64,000 bases of DNA from Arsenicicoccus dermatophilus (GCF_022568795.1 NZ_JAKZHU010000001.1:744001-808000), one strand, 5' to 3'. Positions 9,595 through 20,383 are shown, counted from the stretch's first letter. Numbers and translations are program-made. Notes: generated from the sequence alone by a model not told the origin.

Positions 9595-9635
9595 CTTAAT
9601 CCGCGGTACTCTGCAGCCGGAGACAGGGGGTGGCC

Positions 9636-9968
9636 ATGGAGACCACACAGCTCATCAAGGGCGTGCTCGACCTCGCCGTGCTGGCGGTCGTGGCGCGCGA
9701 GGACGGCTACGGCTACGACGTGGTCAGGCGGCTGCGATCGGCCGGTCTCGTCGACGTGGGGGAGGCGAGCGTCTACGGCACGCTGCGCCGCCTCTTCGCG
9801 GCCGGGGCCCTGACGTCCTACGTCGTGCCGAGCGACGAGGGACCGCACCGCAAGTACTACGGCATCACCCGGGAGGGCCGCGCGACCCTCGAGCGCCAGG
9901 GCAAGACCTGGCGCACCTTCGCCGGGACCATGGAGGACCTGCTCGAGGACGCGGAGGCAGTGGCATGA
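9636..9968 (+). CDS. PadR family transcriptional regulator
   Basis: 110 residues. The winged-helix PadR fold is recognisable: LIKGVLDLAVLAVVAREDGYGYDVV, then EASVYGTLRRLFAAGAL (recognition helix) and the wing HRKYYGITREGRATLE, followed by a short C-terminal dimerisation helix. The ATG at 9636 is preceded by AGGGGG with 7-nt spacing; a GTG two codons earlier is possible. It shares ATGA with the next gene, whose product has a HAAS-type domain. PadR plus HAAS membrane protein is a common pair in which the membrane protein is thought to work with the regulator. Confidence 0.93.
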   Translation: METTQLIKGVLDLAVLAVVAREDGYGYDVVRRLRSAGLVDVGEASVYGTLRRLFAAGALTSYVVPSDEGPHRKYYGITREGRATLERQGKTWRTFAGTMEDLLEDAEAVA

Positions 9969-11173
9969 GTGCGACGACGACCCAGGGGCTCGCCCCCGAT
10001 CAGGACCTCGACGTGGTCGACTACGTCGCCCGGGTGCGTCGTGCCCTGGACGACCTGGACGCCGAGGTCGTCGGCGAGCTGACCCTCGGGATGGAGGCCG
10101 ACCTCGCCGAGATCCGCGCCGAGGCAGGGTCGCTCGTCGAGCGGCTCGGCGTCCCGGAGCGCTGCGCCGACGAGCTGCGCGCCGCCGCCGACCTGCCCCC
10201 ACGAGCTGCCGTGGCTCCCCGCGCCAGGGGGATGCGGGGGGCCACGGCCCGGATCGCGTCAGGACGCGAGCGCACCCGGCGTCACTGGGAGCGCGCCGTC
10301 GTCGATCATCCCTGGCTGCGGCCGTGCGCGGACTACGTGCGCACGCTGCGGCCGGCGTGGTGGCTGCTACGGGGGTTCCTCGCGGTCTGGGTCCTCGGGG
10401 CCGGGCTGACGTGGGACGGCCCGATCGCGGTGCTCGCGCTCGGGCCCGCGATCGTCGGCAGCGTGTGGCTGGGGGCGCGGGGTGCGGGGTCGCAGCCGTC
10501 GGCTCGCCGGGCACTGCTCGCCGGCAACGTCGTGGCCGTGGCGGCGGCACTCGTCTTCGGGGCCAAGCTGGTGGACCGCTTCCTGGTCACGGGGCCCATC
10601 TCCGAGGAGCGGGTGGTCTATGTCGACCAGCAGGTCGAGGGGTTGGTCCACGACGGCGAGCACGTCGCCAACCTCTTCGTGTATGACGAGCAGGGCCGCC
10701 GGGTGCCGCGAGCCCGGCTCGTGACGGACACGGGCAAGGAGCTCACCGGACAGCCCCCGGTCGTCGGGGTGGACCAGCCGCGGGTGGTGGACATCTACGG
10801 CCGCAGCTATACCAACGTCTTCCCGGTGGCCCAGGCGGGGCAGGATCCCTGGCGCCACGGGAACGGCCCGGACCGATCGACCCCGTCCTGGGTCCCGCCG
10901 ACCCAGGTGGCGCCGCTGGCCGCAGCGACCCCGGCGGTCGGTGCCACCCCGTCGGCCACGGTCACGCCGTCGCCCACCGCCACTGCGTCCGCGTCCGCGT
11001 CCGCGACGGTCGTCCCGCCGGTCTCGCCCGGCGCCACCCGCCCGTCCGCGCTGCCGGGCGCCACGACGGGCCCGGCGGCGGCGTCGACCCCGGTGACGGG
11101 GGCCCCGACCGCCCCGACCGTCCCGTCCGCCGCCACCGTCTCGGCCGCGACCGGCCTACCGGCCCCACGCTGA
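9965..11173 (+). CDS. HAAS (DUF1700-like) membrane protein paired with PadR
   Basis: 402 residues. The first ~75 residues match the HAAS pattern: DYVARVRRALDDLDAEVVGELTLGMEADLAEI followed by VERLGVPERCADELRAAA. Membrane segments lie at about 140-160, 166-180 and 190-205. The extracytoplasmic part includes HDGEHVANLFVYDEQGRRVP, and the last ~100 residues are Thr/Ala/Pro-rich low complexity. It overlaps padR by 4 nt, so the two are co-translated. A 10-bp perfect hairpin follows the stop. Role probably signalling or envelope sensing; inferred. Confidence 0.8.
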   Translation: MSATTTQGLAPDQDLDVVDYVARVRRALDDLDAEVVGELTLGMEADLAEIRAEAGSLVERLGVPERCADELRAAADLPPRAAVAPRARGMRGATARIASGRERTRRHWERAVVDHPWLRPCADYVRTLRPAWWLLRGFLAVWVLGAGLTWDGPIAVLALGPAIVGSVWLGARGAGSQPSARRALLAGNVVAVAAALVFGAKLVDRFLVTGPISEERVVYVDQQVEGLVHDGEHVANLFVYDEQGRRVPRARLVTDTGKELTGQPPVVGVDQPRVVDIYGRSYTNVFPVAQAGQDPWRHGNGPDRSTPSWVPPTQVAPLAAATPAVGATPSATVTPSPTATASASASATVVPPVSPGATRPSALPGATTGPAAASTPVTGAPTAPTVPSAATVSAATGLPAPR

Positions 11174-11184
11174 CCTGCTCCTCC

Positions 11185-11225
11185 GCCTGCCCCCACCGTC
11201 CGCACCCTGGGCGGCGGGGGCAGGC
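11185..11225 (+). terminator. Terminator after padR-HAAS operon
   Basis: Arms 11185-11194 and 11216-11225 pair perfectly (GCCTGCCCCC with GGGGGCAGGC), 12 nt after the stop. Confidence 0.8.
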
Positions 11226-11241
11226 CACATGGCGATGCCGG

Positions 11242-11717
11242 CTAGAGGACGAGAGCGGCGCGCAGCGCCGGGTGATCGGCACGGCGGAAGCCCAGCTCCT
11301 CGTAGAGCCCGACCGCCTCGGCGGTGGCGAACAGCTCGACGCGGTCCGCGCCACGCTCACGCGCCCAGGCCAGCACCGCCTCCACGCAGGCCCGGGCGTG
11401 GCCCTGGCGGCGGCGGCCCGGGGCCGTGGCGACCGAGCTGAGGAGCACGTCGACGCCCGTGGGGGTCGACGGTCCGGGCACCCTCGACGCAGCTGGCCGA
11501 GCGCCGAGGCGACGACCTCGCCGTCCAGGTCCGCGACCACGGCCAGCACGTCCGCGTCGTCCAGGGCTGCTCGGAACCAGCCGCCCGCGGCCTTCTGCCA
11601 CGGCGCCCGGTCGGTGCCCGCCACCCCCATCGCCTCGAACATCACCCGCCGCAGGTCCACCAGGGCCACCACGTCCTGGGCCTGGGCCGGACGCACCACC
11701 CGCTCGCTCGCGCTCAT
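11242..11717 (-). pseudogene. GNAT acetyltransferase, single frameshift
   Basis: Two overlapping minus-strand frames together make one GNAT protein of about 158 residues. The first half starts at ATG 11717 behind GGAGGA and reads [20 protein letters not shown] to [14 protein letters not shown]. The second half, in another frame, holds the acetyl-CoA loop region ATAPGRRRQGHARACVEAVL and the C-terminal ELFATAEAVGLYEELGFRRA, ending at 11242. The switch lies near the CCC at 11481-11483 and is corrected by adding one base. Both halves keep GNAT motifs, so the break is recent or is an assembly error. As written, the product would lack the cofactor site. Confidence 0.8.
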
Positions 11718-11936
11718 GCCCCCATCCTCCTCGCCCCGGCGGGACGCCACCCCACCGCCCGCCCGCGCTCGCGATGCCCGCAAGCCCCGCGCCCGTGTGC
11801 CCGGCGCGCTCGCCGCTCGGTCGAGTCACGTCCTGGGGATCAGGACGTGCCGGAGGCGAGCTGGGAGCGCGAGAAGGGACGGGGTCCGAGCCGGGGAGCG
11901 CGGGACCGTGGTGGCGCGGGTGGGATGCTGCCGGGC

Positions 11937-12755
11937 ATGACCTTGCCGCACCCGCTCACCGGACAACCTTTCGCGTCGCCGGTCCCGCCCGGCACGGGCT
12001 GGCCGGGCGACCCGGCCGCGCCGCGCACCCCGCGGGCCCACCGGCCGGAGGACGTCGCCCGGCTCGCCGCGTCGGCCCGCACCCTGGAGCAGCTCGACGC
12101 CCGGGTGGGCGTGTGCCGCGCCTGCCCCAGGCTCGTGGCCTGGCGGGAGCAGGTGGCGGCGACCCGGCGGGCGGCGTTCGCGGACCAGCCCTACTGGGGC
12201 CGACCGGTCACCGGGTGGGGCGACCCGCACCCGCGGGTCCTCGTCGTCGGGCTGGCGCCGGCGGCCCACGGTGGCAACCGCACCGGGCGGATCTTCACCG
12301 GGGACCGCAGCGGGGACTGGCTGTATGCCGCGCTGCACCGCGCGGGCTTCGCGAACCAGCCCACCAGCGTGCACGCGGGCGACGGGCTCGCCCTGACCGG
12401 CCTGCGCATCACCGCTCCGGTGCACTGCGCGCCGCCGGACAACGCCCCCTCGACCGAGGAGAAGGCCACCTGTGCGCCCTGGCTGGACCAGGAGCTGCGC
12501 CTGGTGGAGCGGGACGTGGAGAGCATGCTCGCGCTCGGCGGGATCGCCTGGACCCAGGCCCTGGCGGCCGCCCGCCGGGTGGGCTGGGCGGTGCCGCGTC
12601 CGCTGCCGCGCTTCGGCCACGGTGCGGAGGCGGTGCTGGTCAACGGCGCCGACCGGCCGGTGCGGCTGGTCGGCAGCTATCACGTGAGCCAGCAGAACAC
12701 CTTCACCGGCCGGCTCACCGAGCAGATGCTGGACGAGGTGGTGGGGCGGCTGTGA
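11937..12755 (+). CDS. Uracil-DNA glycosylase, family 5 (UdgB)
   Basis: 272 residues. The family 5 motif block is clear: [27 protein letters not shown] at about 98-125 (motif A, with Ala/His replacing the catalytic Asp of other families) and [14 protein letters not shown] near residue 247 (motif B). Iron-sulfur ligands are likely the CRACPRL pair near 61-64 plus Cys in TAPVHCAPP and KATCAPW. The enzyme removes uracil, and in this family also hypoxanthine and ethenocytosine, to start base-excision repair. The start is chosen at ATG 11937; another in-frame ATG lies at 11925. The stop codon sits inside the loop of an 18-bp terminator. Confidence 0.9.
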   Translation: MTLPHPLTGQPFASPVPPGTGWPGDPAAPRTPRAHRPEDVARLAASARTLEQLDARVGVCRACPRLVAWREQVAATRRAAFADQPYWGRPVTGWGDPHPRVLVVGLAPAAHGGNRTGRIFTGDRSGDWLYAALHRAGFANQPTSVHAGDGLALTGLRITAPVHCAPPDNAPSTEEKATCAPWLDQELRLVERDVESMLALGGIAWTQALAAARRVGWAVPRPLPRFGHGAEAVLVNGADRPVRLVGSYHVSQQNTFTGRLTEQMLDEVVGRL

Positions 12756-12774
12756 CCAGCCGCCCCACCACCTC
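12735..12774. terminator. 18-bp hairpin with the udgB stop codon in its loop
   Basis: Arms 12735-12752 and 12757-12774 are perfectly complementary; the 4-nt loop TGAC holds the TGA stop (12753-12755). The stem therefore encodes the last six codons of the glycosylase (EVVGRL). It lies between convergent genes and can serve both strands; the tpl stop is at 12793. Confidence 0.85.
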
Positions 12775-12792
12775 GGTCCGGGAGCGGGCCGC

Positions 12793-14571
<1,779 letters not shown>

Positions 14572-16251
14572 ATGGCACACCCTGTCGACCCGACCACCAC
14601 CTCGGCCTGGCAGGCCCTCGACAGGGTCCAGGAGACCTTCGAGCCAGACCTGCGAGGGTGGTTCGCCGCGGACGCCGACCGGGCCCGTCGCCTCACCTTC
14701 GACGCCGCCGACCTGCACGTCGACCTGTCCAAGAACCTGCTCGACGACCAGGTCCTGCGCCACCTGCTCGAGCTCGCAGGGCAGGTCGGTCTGGAGGAGC
14801 GTCGCGAGTCGATGTTCACCGGGGAGCGGATCAACGTCACCGAGCGCCGGGCCGTGCTGCACACCGCGCTGCGCGCCGCCGAGGGCGCCCACGTCGAGGT
14901 CGACGGCAAGGACGTCGTCCCCGAGGTCCGCGAGGTCCTGCACCAGGTCTACGACTTCGCCACCAAGATCCGCTCGGGGGAGTGGACCGGCGTGACGGGC
15001 AAGCCGATCAAGACGGTCGTCAACATCGGCATCGGCGGGTCCGACCTCGGCCCGGTCATGGCCTACGAGGCGCTCAAGCCGTACGGCCAGGAGGGGCTGG
15101 AGCTGCGCTTCATCTCCAACATCGACCCCACCGACGTGCACGAGAAGACCGCCTACCTCGACCCCGAGCAGACGCTGTTCATCGTCGCGTCCAAGACCTT
15201 CACCACGCTGGAGACGCTGACCAACGCGCGCCTGGCCAAGAAGTGGCTGCTGGACGGCCTGATCAAGCACGGCGCGATCCACGAGGGTGACTCCGACCAG
15301 GCGCTCAACGCCATCGCCAGGCACTTCGTCGCGGTGTCCACGGCCCTGGACAAGGTCGCGGAGTTCGGCATCGACCCGGCTAACGCCTTCGGCTTCTGGG
15401 ACTGGGTGGGCGGTCGCTACTCCGTCGACTCGGCCATCGGCACCTCGCTGGTCGTCGCCATCGGCCCGGAGCGCTTCGAGGAGTTCCTCGGCGGCATGCG
15501 CGCCATGGACGAGCACTTCCGGACCGCGCCCCTGGAGCGCAACGTCCCCGCGCTCATGGGTCTGATCAACGTCTGGAACGTCAACTTCCTCGGCGCCGAG
15601 ACCCACGCGGTGCTGCCCTACGCGCAGTACCTCCACCGCTTCCCGGCCTACCTGCAGCAGCTGACGATGGAGTCCAACGGCAAGTCGGTGCGGTATGACG
15701 GCGCGCCCGTCACCACCGAGACCGGCGAGGTCTTCTGGGGCGAGCCCGGCACCAACGGCCAGCACGCGTTCTACCAGCTGATCCACCAGGGCACCCGCCT
15801 GGTGCCGGCCGACTTCATCGCCTTCGCCAACCCCTGCCACGCGCTGCAGGACGGCGGCCAGGACGTCCACGAGCTCTTCCTCGCCAACTTCTTCGCCCAG
15901 ACCGCGGCGCTGGCCTTCGGCAAGACCGCCGACGAGGTGCGCGCCGAGGGCACCGAGGAGACGCTGGTCAGCGCCCGCGTCTTCGAGGGCAATCGACCCA
16001 GCACCTCGATCATGGCGCCGCGGCTGACCCCCTCCACCCTGGGCCAGCTGATCGCGCTCTACGAGCACATCACCTTCGTCCAGGGCGTCGTGTGGGGCAT
16101 CGACTCCTTCGACCAGTGGGGCGTCGAGCTCGGCAAGAAGCTCGCCCAGGAGGTCGGTCCGGCCATCGAGGGCGACGCGGACGCCCTCGCGCAGCAGGAC
16201 CCCTCGACCCGCGAGCTGATCGGGTACTACCGCTCGCAGCGCACGCGCTGA
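14572..16251 (+). CDS. pgi: Glucose-6-phosphate isomerase
   Basis: 559 residues, of the long (~550) bacterial type. It interconverts glucose-6-phosphate and fructose-6-phosphate. Motifs: [18 protein letters not shown] (about 155-172), the SIS-type sugar-phosphate loop [11 protein letters not shown], the PGI signature [12 protein letters not shown], and the C-terminal [18 protein letters not shown]. The ATG at 14572 has GAGGAGAG 5 nt upstream; the frame is open further upstream but without support. A strong terminator follows at 16284-16320, then the tRNA gene. Confidence 0.98.
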   Translation: MAHPVDPTTTSAWQALDRVQETFEPDLRGWFAADADRARRLTFDAADLHVDLSKNLLDDQVLRHLLELAGQVGLEERRESMFTGERINVTERRAVLHTALRAAEGAHVEVDGKDVVPEVREVLHQVYDFATKIRSGEWTGVTGKPIKTVVNIGIGGSDLGPVMAYEALKPYGQEGLELRFISNIDPTDVHEKTAYLDPEQTLFIVASKTFTTLETLTNARLAKKWLLDGLIKHGAIHEGDSDQALNAIARHFVAVSTALDKVAEFGIDPANAFGFWDWVGGRYSVDSAIGTSLVVAIGPERFEEFLGGMRAMDEHFRTAPLERNVPALMGLINVWNVNFLGAETHAVLPYAQYLHRFPAYLQQLTMESNGKSVRYDGAPVTTETGEVFWGEPGTNGQHAFYQLIHQGTRLVPADFIAFANPCHALQDGGQDVHELFLANFFAQTAALAFGKTADEVRAEGTEETLVSARVFEGNRPSTSIMAPRLTPSTLGQLIALYEHITFVQGVVWGIDSFDQWGVELGKKLAQEVGPAIEGDADALAQQDPSTRELIGYYRSQRTR

Positions 16252-16283
16252 GCGGGCACCCCTGGTCCCCGGGCCAAGGACGC

Positions 16284-16320
16284 GGACGGCGGGTCGAGCG
16301 CGCAGCTCGACCCGCCGTCC
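16284..16320 (+). terminator. Terminator of pgi
   Basis: Perfect 16-bp stem: arms 16284-16299 and 16305-16320, loop GCGCA. It begins 33 nt after the pgi stop and 17 nt before the tRNA. Confidence 0.85.
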
Positions 16321-16336
16321 GGCATACGCTGGGCCT

Positions 16337-16413
16337 GCCCTCGTGGCCCAACGGCAGAGGCAGGCCACTTAAAATGGCTCCAGGTGCGGGTTCGACTCCC
16401 GTCGAGGGCACCA
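16337..16413 (+). tRNA. Class I tRNA with anticodon UAA (would read UUA, Leu)
   Basis: A full cloverleaf folds by eye. Acceptor 16337-16343 pairs perfectly with 16403-16409; A-73 and an encoded CCA follow (16410-16413). D arm: 3 bp 16346-16348/16359-16361 with a loop containing GG. Anticodon stem GGCCA/TGGCT (one G-T pair), loop CTTAAAA, so the anticodon is TAA at 16370-16372. Variable loop of only 6 nt (16380-16385). T arm 16386-16390/16398-16402 with TTCGACT. Bacterial tRNA-Leu normally has a long variable arm (class II), as does the Streptomyces bldA tRNA-Leu(UAA). This one does not, so charging by LeuRS is uncertain. Confidence 0.85.
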
Positions 16414-16539
16414 CCACAGCACGAGAAGGTCACGATGGCGTGACCCGGACGTGGGCGGGAACATCCGCGTGGTCCGGCACGCTGATCCTGGTGTGACCGC
16501 CGCGCACGGTGCTGCGGCCCGACCCAGTGGAGACAGCAG

Positions 16540-17331
16540 ATGAGCAACCCGATCTTCGACCGCGTCGACCGGGAGTCGCGCGGCGGCTACCCCCAGCGAG
16601 ACCTGAGCGCCGGTCAGCTGCAGGACATGTATGCCGCCCCCTCGGTCACCCCACCCCACGAGCGCCGCCTGACCCTCGACGACGTGCTGATGAAGGCGCT
16701 GCTGCTCCTCGGCATCGTCGTGGTCGTGGGCGCCGTCAGCTGGTTCGCCTCGGCCACCGTGCCCGGCGTGGGCGGCACCCTGTGGCTCGCCGGCATGATC
16801 GGCACCCTGGTCCTCGGTCTGGTCATCGCCTTCAAGAAGGCCGTCAGCGTCCCGCTGATCGTGGGCTACGCGGTCCTCGAGGGCATCTTCGTCGGGGCCG
16901 TCAGCCAGGCCTTCGAGCGGATGTACGACGGCGCGGTGCCGAGCGCGATCGTGGCCACCCTGTGCGTCTTCGGTGCGATGTTCGCCGGCTGGAAGCTCGG
17001 CTTCATCAAGGTCACCGACAAGTTCCGCCGGATGATGGGCATGGCCCTGCTCGGCTACGCGATCTTCGCGCTGGTCAACCTGGTCGCGGCGCTCATGGGC
17101 GTCGGCGCCGGCTGGGGCTTCGGCGGCAGCGGTGCCCTCGGCATCGGGATCTCGCTGTTCGCGACCGGCCTGGCGGCCTTCACCCTGGCGCTGGACTTCG
17201 ACTCGATCGACAACGCCGTGCGCTCCGGCATGCCGGAGAAGTACTCCTGGCTGCTCGCTCACGGCCTGGTCGTGACCGTGGTCTGGCTCTACATCGAGCT
17301 GCTCCGCCTCATCGGTCGCTTCCGCGACTGA
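16540..17331 (+). CDS. Bax inhibitor-1/YccA family membrane protein
   Basis: 263 residues. A polar N-terminal tail (about 1-48) is followed by seven predicted membrane segments, beginning VLMKALLLLGIVVVVGAVSW. Family features include GYAVLEGIFVGAVSQAF, MFAGWKLGFIKVTDKF and the C-terminal FDSIDNAVRSGMPEKYSWLLAHGL, which match the actinobacterial branch of the BI-1/YccA (TMBIM-like) proteins. Some members leak calcium; the bacterial role is not well known. The ATG at 16540 follows GGAGACAGC. A small hypothetical gene starts 6 nt after the stop. Confidence 0.92.
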   Translation: MSNPIFDRVDRESRGGYPQRDLSAGQLQDMYAAPSVTPPHERRLTLDDVLMKALLLLGIVVVVGAVSWFASATVPGVGGTLWLAGMIGTLVLGLVIAFKKAVSVPLIVGYAVLEGIFVGAVSQAFERMYDGAVPSAIVATLCVFGAMFAGWKLGFIKVTDKFRRMMGMALLGYAIFALVNLVAALMGVGAGWGFGGSGALGIGISLFATGLAAFTLALDFDSIDNAVRSGMPEKYSWLLAHGLVVTVVWLYIELLRLIGRFRD

Positions 17332-17337
17332 TCGCCG

Positions 17338-17649
17338 GTGCCAGGACCCGTGGATACCGGGACCGATCCCCGGTCGGGCGCGGCCCGGACCGAGCTCGAG
17401 CGCGTGAGCCGCAGGTGGCAGGAGCTGCCCGTGGACCGCGCGCTCGACGCGTCCGGGACGGTGCGTGCCCTGGCGCAGGCGCTGGCCGACGAGACCGCCG
17501 ACGCGGCGGGGCGACCCCGCCAGGAGCTGCCGGACCTGGGGCCGGGCACCCTGCTGCACCAGCTGCAGGTGTGCACCTGGGACGCCGCCGCGGCCGGCAT
17601 ACCGGACCTCGCGGAACGCCTCGGGCAGCTGCGCCGCCAGATCGCCTGA
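17338..17649 (+). CDS. Small hypothetical protein
   Basis: 103 residues from a GTG start. The sequence is helical and charged, for example ARTELERVSRRWQELPVDRAL and LLHQLQVCTWDAAAAGI, with no signal peptide or membrane segment. I do not recognise a family. The gene sits 6 nt after the BI-1 gene, ends just before a 25-bp hairpin and has ordinary actinobacterial codon use, so it is likely real and co-transcribed with its neighbour. Confidence 0.65.
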   Translation: MPGPVDTGTDPRSGAARTELERVSRRWQELPVDRALDASGTVRALAQALADETADAAGRPRQELPDLGPGTLLHQLQVCTWDAAAAGIPDLAERLGQLRRQIA

Positions 17650-17660
17650 ACCCCCACCTC

Positions 17661-17713
17661 ACCCGTGCGACGGGGGCCTGGCCCGTCCCGGGCCAGGCCC
17701 CCGTCGCACGGGT
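17661..17713. terminator. 25-bp perfect hairpin between convergent genes
   Basis: Arms 17661-17685 and 17689-17713 are exactly complementary over 25 bp with a 3-nt loop. It lies between the hypothetical gene and the thiolase pseudogene, and its right arm ends 4 nt before the pseudogene stop. Confidence 0.85.
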
Positions 17714-17717
17714 CCGA

Positions 17718-18378
17718 TCAGGCGAGCCGCTCGTAGATCCCGGCCATGCCCTGGCCCCGTCGACGTCGAGCCGATCCAGGTCCATTCCCAGGTCGTCGGC
17801 GCTGGGGAGCACCCGCGCGGCGAGGGCCTCGTTGATCTCGTAGAGGTCGATGTCCTTGATGGACACGCCCGCTCGCGCGAGCGCCTGCCGCAAGGCCTCG
17901 ACCGGGCCCAGGCCCATGACCTCGGGGGAGAGGGCGATCTTGGGGGAGAGGGCGCTGACGCCCGTGCTGACGACGCGGGCGAGCGAGGTCAGCCCGAGGG
18001 CCGTCCTCGGTGCTGACGACCGTGCTGTCCCGGAGGGTGACCGGGGGATCTCCTCGGCGACGAAGCCCCGTGCGATCGCGGCCTCGGTGCGGTTCTGGGA
18101 GGTGACCCCCCACTCGTCACGCACTCGATCCCGCCGGAGACGAAGACCTCGCCTGGCCGGCGCGGATCGCGTGGACGGCCATCCGCATGGTCTGCACCGA
18201 GCTGGCGCCGAAGCGGTTGATCGTGGCGGCGAGCGCGTCGTCGATCCCGGGCACCGTGTCGAGGGCGGCGCGCACCGCGAGCGCGGCCAGGTCGTCCGGG
18301 CGCACGTCCTCGAGCGAGCCCCTGGACGGCCCTCCCGATCGGTGTGCGGGCGGTCGACACGATGACGGCGTCCTGCAC
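17718..18378 (-). pseudogene. Acetyl-CoA acetyltransferase (thiolase), decayed
   Basis: Pieces of a thiolase appear in three minus-strand frames over 660 nt, against ~1200 nt for an intact gene. In order: VQDAVIVSTARTPIGRA (start GTG 18378 behind AGGAGA), RPDDLAALAVRAALDTV, NRFGASSVQTMRMAVHAI, GEVFVSGGIECV, RDEWGVTSQNRTEAAIARGF, then LGLTSLARVVSTGVSAL and ALARAGVSIKDIDLYEINEA. The catalytic Cys of the NRFCASS motif is Gly here. The segments around the middle and the C-terminal GHPFG and CGG motifs are missing. At least four frame changes are needed. The family makes or cleaves acetoacetyl-CoA; this copy cannot be active. Confidence 0.88.
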
Positions 18379-18521
18379 GAGCTCTCCTGAGGTGGGGGTG
18401 CCCCTGCGGGCCACCAGCCGGTGTGCCGGGAGGCCGGCCGCCCGTGGAGGGGGCGGCCACCGCTGTCTGGGGGCCGGGCTGCGTCGTCGGGGCGGACCGC
18501 TCCGACGACGAGCGCCGAGCC

Positions 18522-19625
18522 CTAGACCGCCGGTCCCGGGGACGCACCGCCAGGGGTCGAGACGACCGGGTCCGTGGAAGCCGGGATGGCGTCCTCCGAG
18601 GGTCCGTCCGCCGAGGCTGCGGGCGGCTCGGCCCGGCGCAGCCGGCGCAGGACGACCTGGCGGGTGCGGCGGGTGCGTGCCGCGAGGGCCCCGGCGCGGC
18701 CGCCGCCGGGCGGCTCGTCCTGCGGGTCCGGGCTCACCTCGGTGCCCGGGTGGTCGACGGCGTGCACGGCGGCCACGTGCAGCGGGCCCACGCCCTCGCC
18801 CCGGCGCGGCTCCAGCGGACGATCGGCCTCCGGCCACAGCCCCAGGGCCGAGGCCACGGAGGGCAGGATCGCCGACGCCGCCCGGCCGTAGCCCGCAGCC
18901 GACGGGTGGAAACGATCCTTGGAGAACATCAGGCCCGGCTCGGCGAGAAAGTCCGGCCCGAGCAGGTCCCCGAGGGAGACCGTGCGAGCGCCGGCCTCCA
19001 CGGCCGCGACGGTCTGGGCGGCGGCGAGCTCGCGCGACCACCGGCTGACCAGCCACCGCAGCGGCTGGGGGAGCGGCTCGACGGTGCCGAGGTCGGGGCA
19101 GGTGCCCACGATCACGGTGGCCCCGGCCTCCCGGAGCCGTCCGATGGCCCCGGCCAGGTGCGCGACGCACTCCCGCACGTCCTTGCGGTGGGTGACGTCG
19201 TTGCCGCCGATCACGACCATGGCGACGAGCGGCGACGGCACCCGCTCCAGGAGGGTGTCGACCTGCCCGTCGAGGTCCTGCGACTCGGCGCCGACGACGG
19301 CGACGTTGGTGAGCCGGGTCGCGCGCCCGGCGATGGCGGCGATGCCCTGGGCCACGGTGGCCCCGATGGTCTCCCGGCGGTGGTCGACGCCCAGGCCCGC
19401 CGCGAGGGAGTCGCCGAGCATGACCAGCTCGAGCGGCTCGCCCAGGCCCGCGCCATACACCCCGGAGTCCTCCGGGGCCGTCTCGAAGGGGGTGCCGACG
19501 ACCTGGCGCACCATCCGCGCCTCGACCGCGAGCAGCCCGACGCCGGCGGCGCCGAGCCCGGCCGCCCCCGCGAGGCCGACGGCCCCACCCTTGCCCACCT
19601 GTGCCACGAGGCCCAGCGTCCTCAC
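18522..19625 (-). CDS. SGNH/GDSL-type hydrolase, membrane-anchored or secreted
   Basis: 367 residues from GTG 19625. A hydrophobic segment (GLAGAAGLGAAGVGLLAVEA, about 18-37) looks like a signal anchor. The SGNH blocks are present: ELVMLGDSLAAGLG with the nucleophile Ser, the block III Asn in VVIGGNDVTH, and FSKDRFHPSAAGYGR with the catalytic Asp and His. A ~100-residue Pro/Arg/Glu-rich tail follows, predicted disordered. The family covers esterases, lipases and acyl- or acetyl-hydrolases acting on glycans or lipids. The start is uncertain: the frame is open to 19730 and no strong ribosome site is seen at any candidate. Confidence 0.82.
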   Translation of the reverse strand: MRTLGLVAQVGKGGAVGLAGAAGLGAAGVGLLAVEARMVRQVVGTPFETAPEDSGVYGAGLGEPLELVMLGDSLAAGLGVDHRRETIGATVAQGIAAIAGRATRLTNVAVVGAESQDLDGQVDTLLERVPSPLVAMVVIGGNDVTHRKDVRECVAHLAGAIGRLREAGATVIVGTCPDLGTVEPLPQPLRWLVSRWSRELAAAQTVAAVEAGARTVSLGDLLGPDFLAEPGLMFSKDRFHPSAAGYGRAASAILPSVASALGLWPEADRPLEPRRGEGVGPLHVAAVHAVDHPGTEVSPDPQDEPPGGGRAGALAARTRRTRQVVLRRLRRAEPPAASADGPSEDAIPASTDPVVSTPGGASPGPAV

Positions 19626-19870
19626 CCCGATCTGTCGTGCCGATGCGGTCCCGCACCCCTGTCCTGCGAGAACCTCCTGTCGAGGGTAACGATCGAGGCC
19701 CGTTGCGAGGTCCCAACTGGCGCAACACAATCCCAGCCGGGTCCGGTTCGTCCCGATCAGCCCACATAGATCCCCCGAGTTCGGCTCTCGTTCATGTCGT
19801 GGTGGCCGTCGGGTCGTCCGCAGCGCGTCAAATGTCGTGCATCTTCACCCCATCTGTTGCAGGAGGCGAC

Positions 19871-20383
19871 ATGACGGCTGCCGCGGCCACCACCACCGTC
19901 GTCGCGATGCCCGGATGGTGGAGCACCATCTCCGACGCGGAGCGCCAGGCCGCCCCCAGGCTGGCCGACCTCGACGTCGTCACCGCGTGCACCCACGTGG
20001 TGGACGGCATCGCGCTGGTCACCGCCGCCGTGACGGGCGCCGCCCCCCGCCTGCCCGGCACCCAGCACCGCTGGGCCCTCATGGCCCAGGACGCCGTCGC
20101 CGACCACGAGGCGCACTACGGCGGAAGGCTGTTCGTGTTCCCCGGGCAGTCCGAGCTCGGCGGCGCGATGACCGCCACGGAGCTGCTGGAGCGCACCGTC
20201 ATCGACGAGCTCGTGGTCCCCGGGCACCCCTGGCCGATCGAGGGCGACGCCCGGATCGAGGGCCTGGACTTCGTCCGGCCCGTGTTCCGCCAGGGCGCGG
20301 TGGTGCTGACCCTGCGCCCGACGGGCTCGGGGCAGTTCCAGCCCTTCGAGAAGCGACGGACGGCGCGCGTCGGTCGCCTCTGA
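19871..20383 (+). CDS. Hypothetical protein
   Basis: 170 residues. The ATG at 19871 directly follows AGGAGGCGAC, a strong ribosome site. The product is soluble, with motifs such as MPGWWSTISDAERQ, DLDVVTACTHVVDGIALV and PGQSELGGAMTATELLERTV; no family recognised. It is divergent from the SGNH gene over 245 nt (19626-19870), which holds both promoters and no clear dyad. Codon use is native. Confidence 0.72.
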   Translation: MTAAAATTTVVAMPGWWSTISDAERQAAPRLADLDVVTACTHVVDGIALVTAAVTGAAPRLPGTQHRWALMAQDAVADHEAHYGGRLFVFPGQSELGGAMTATELLERTVIDELVVPGHPWPIEGDARIEGLDFVRPVFRQGAVVLTLRPTGSGQFQPFEKRRTARVGRL

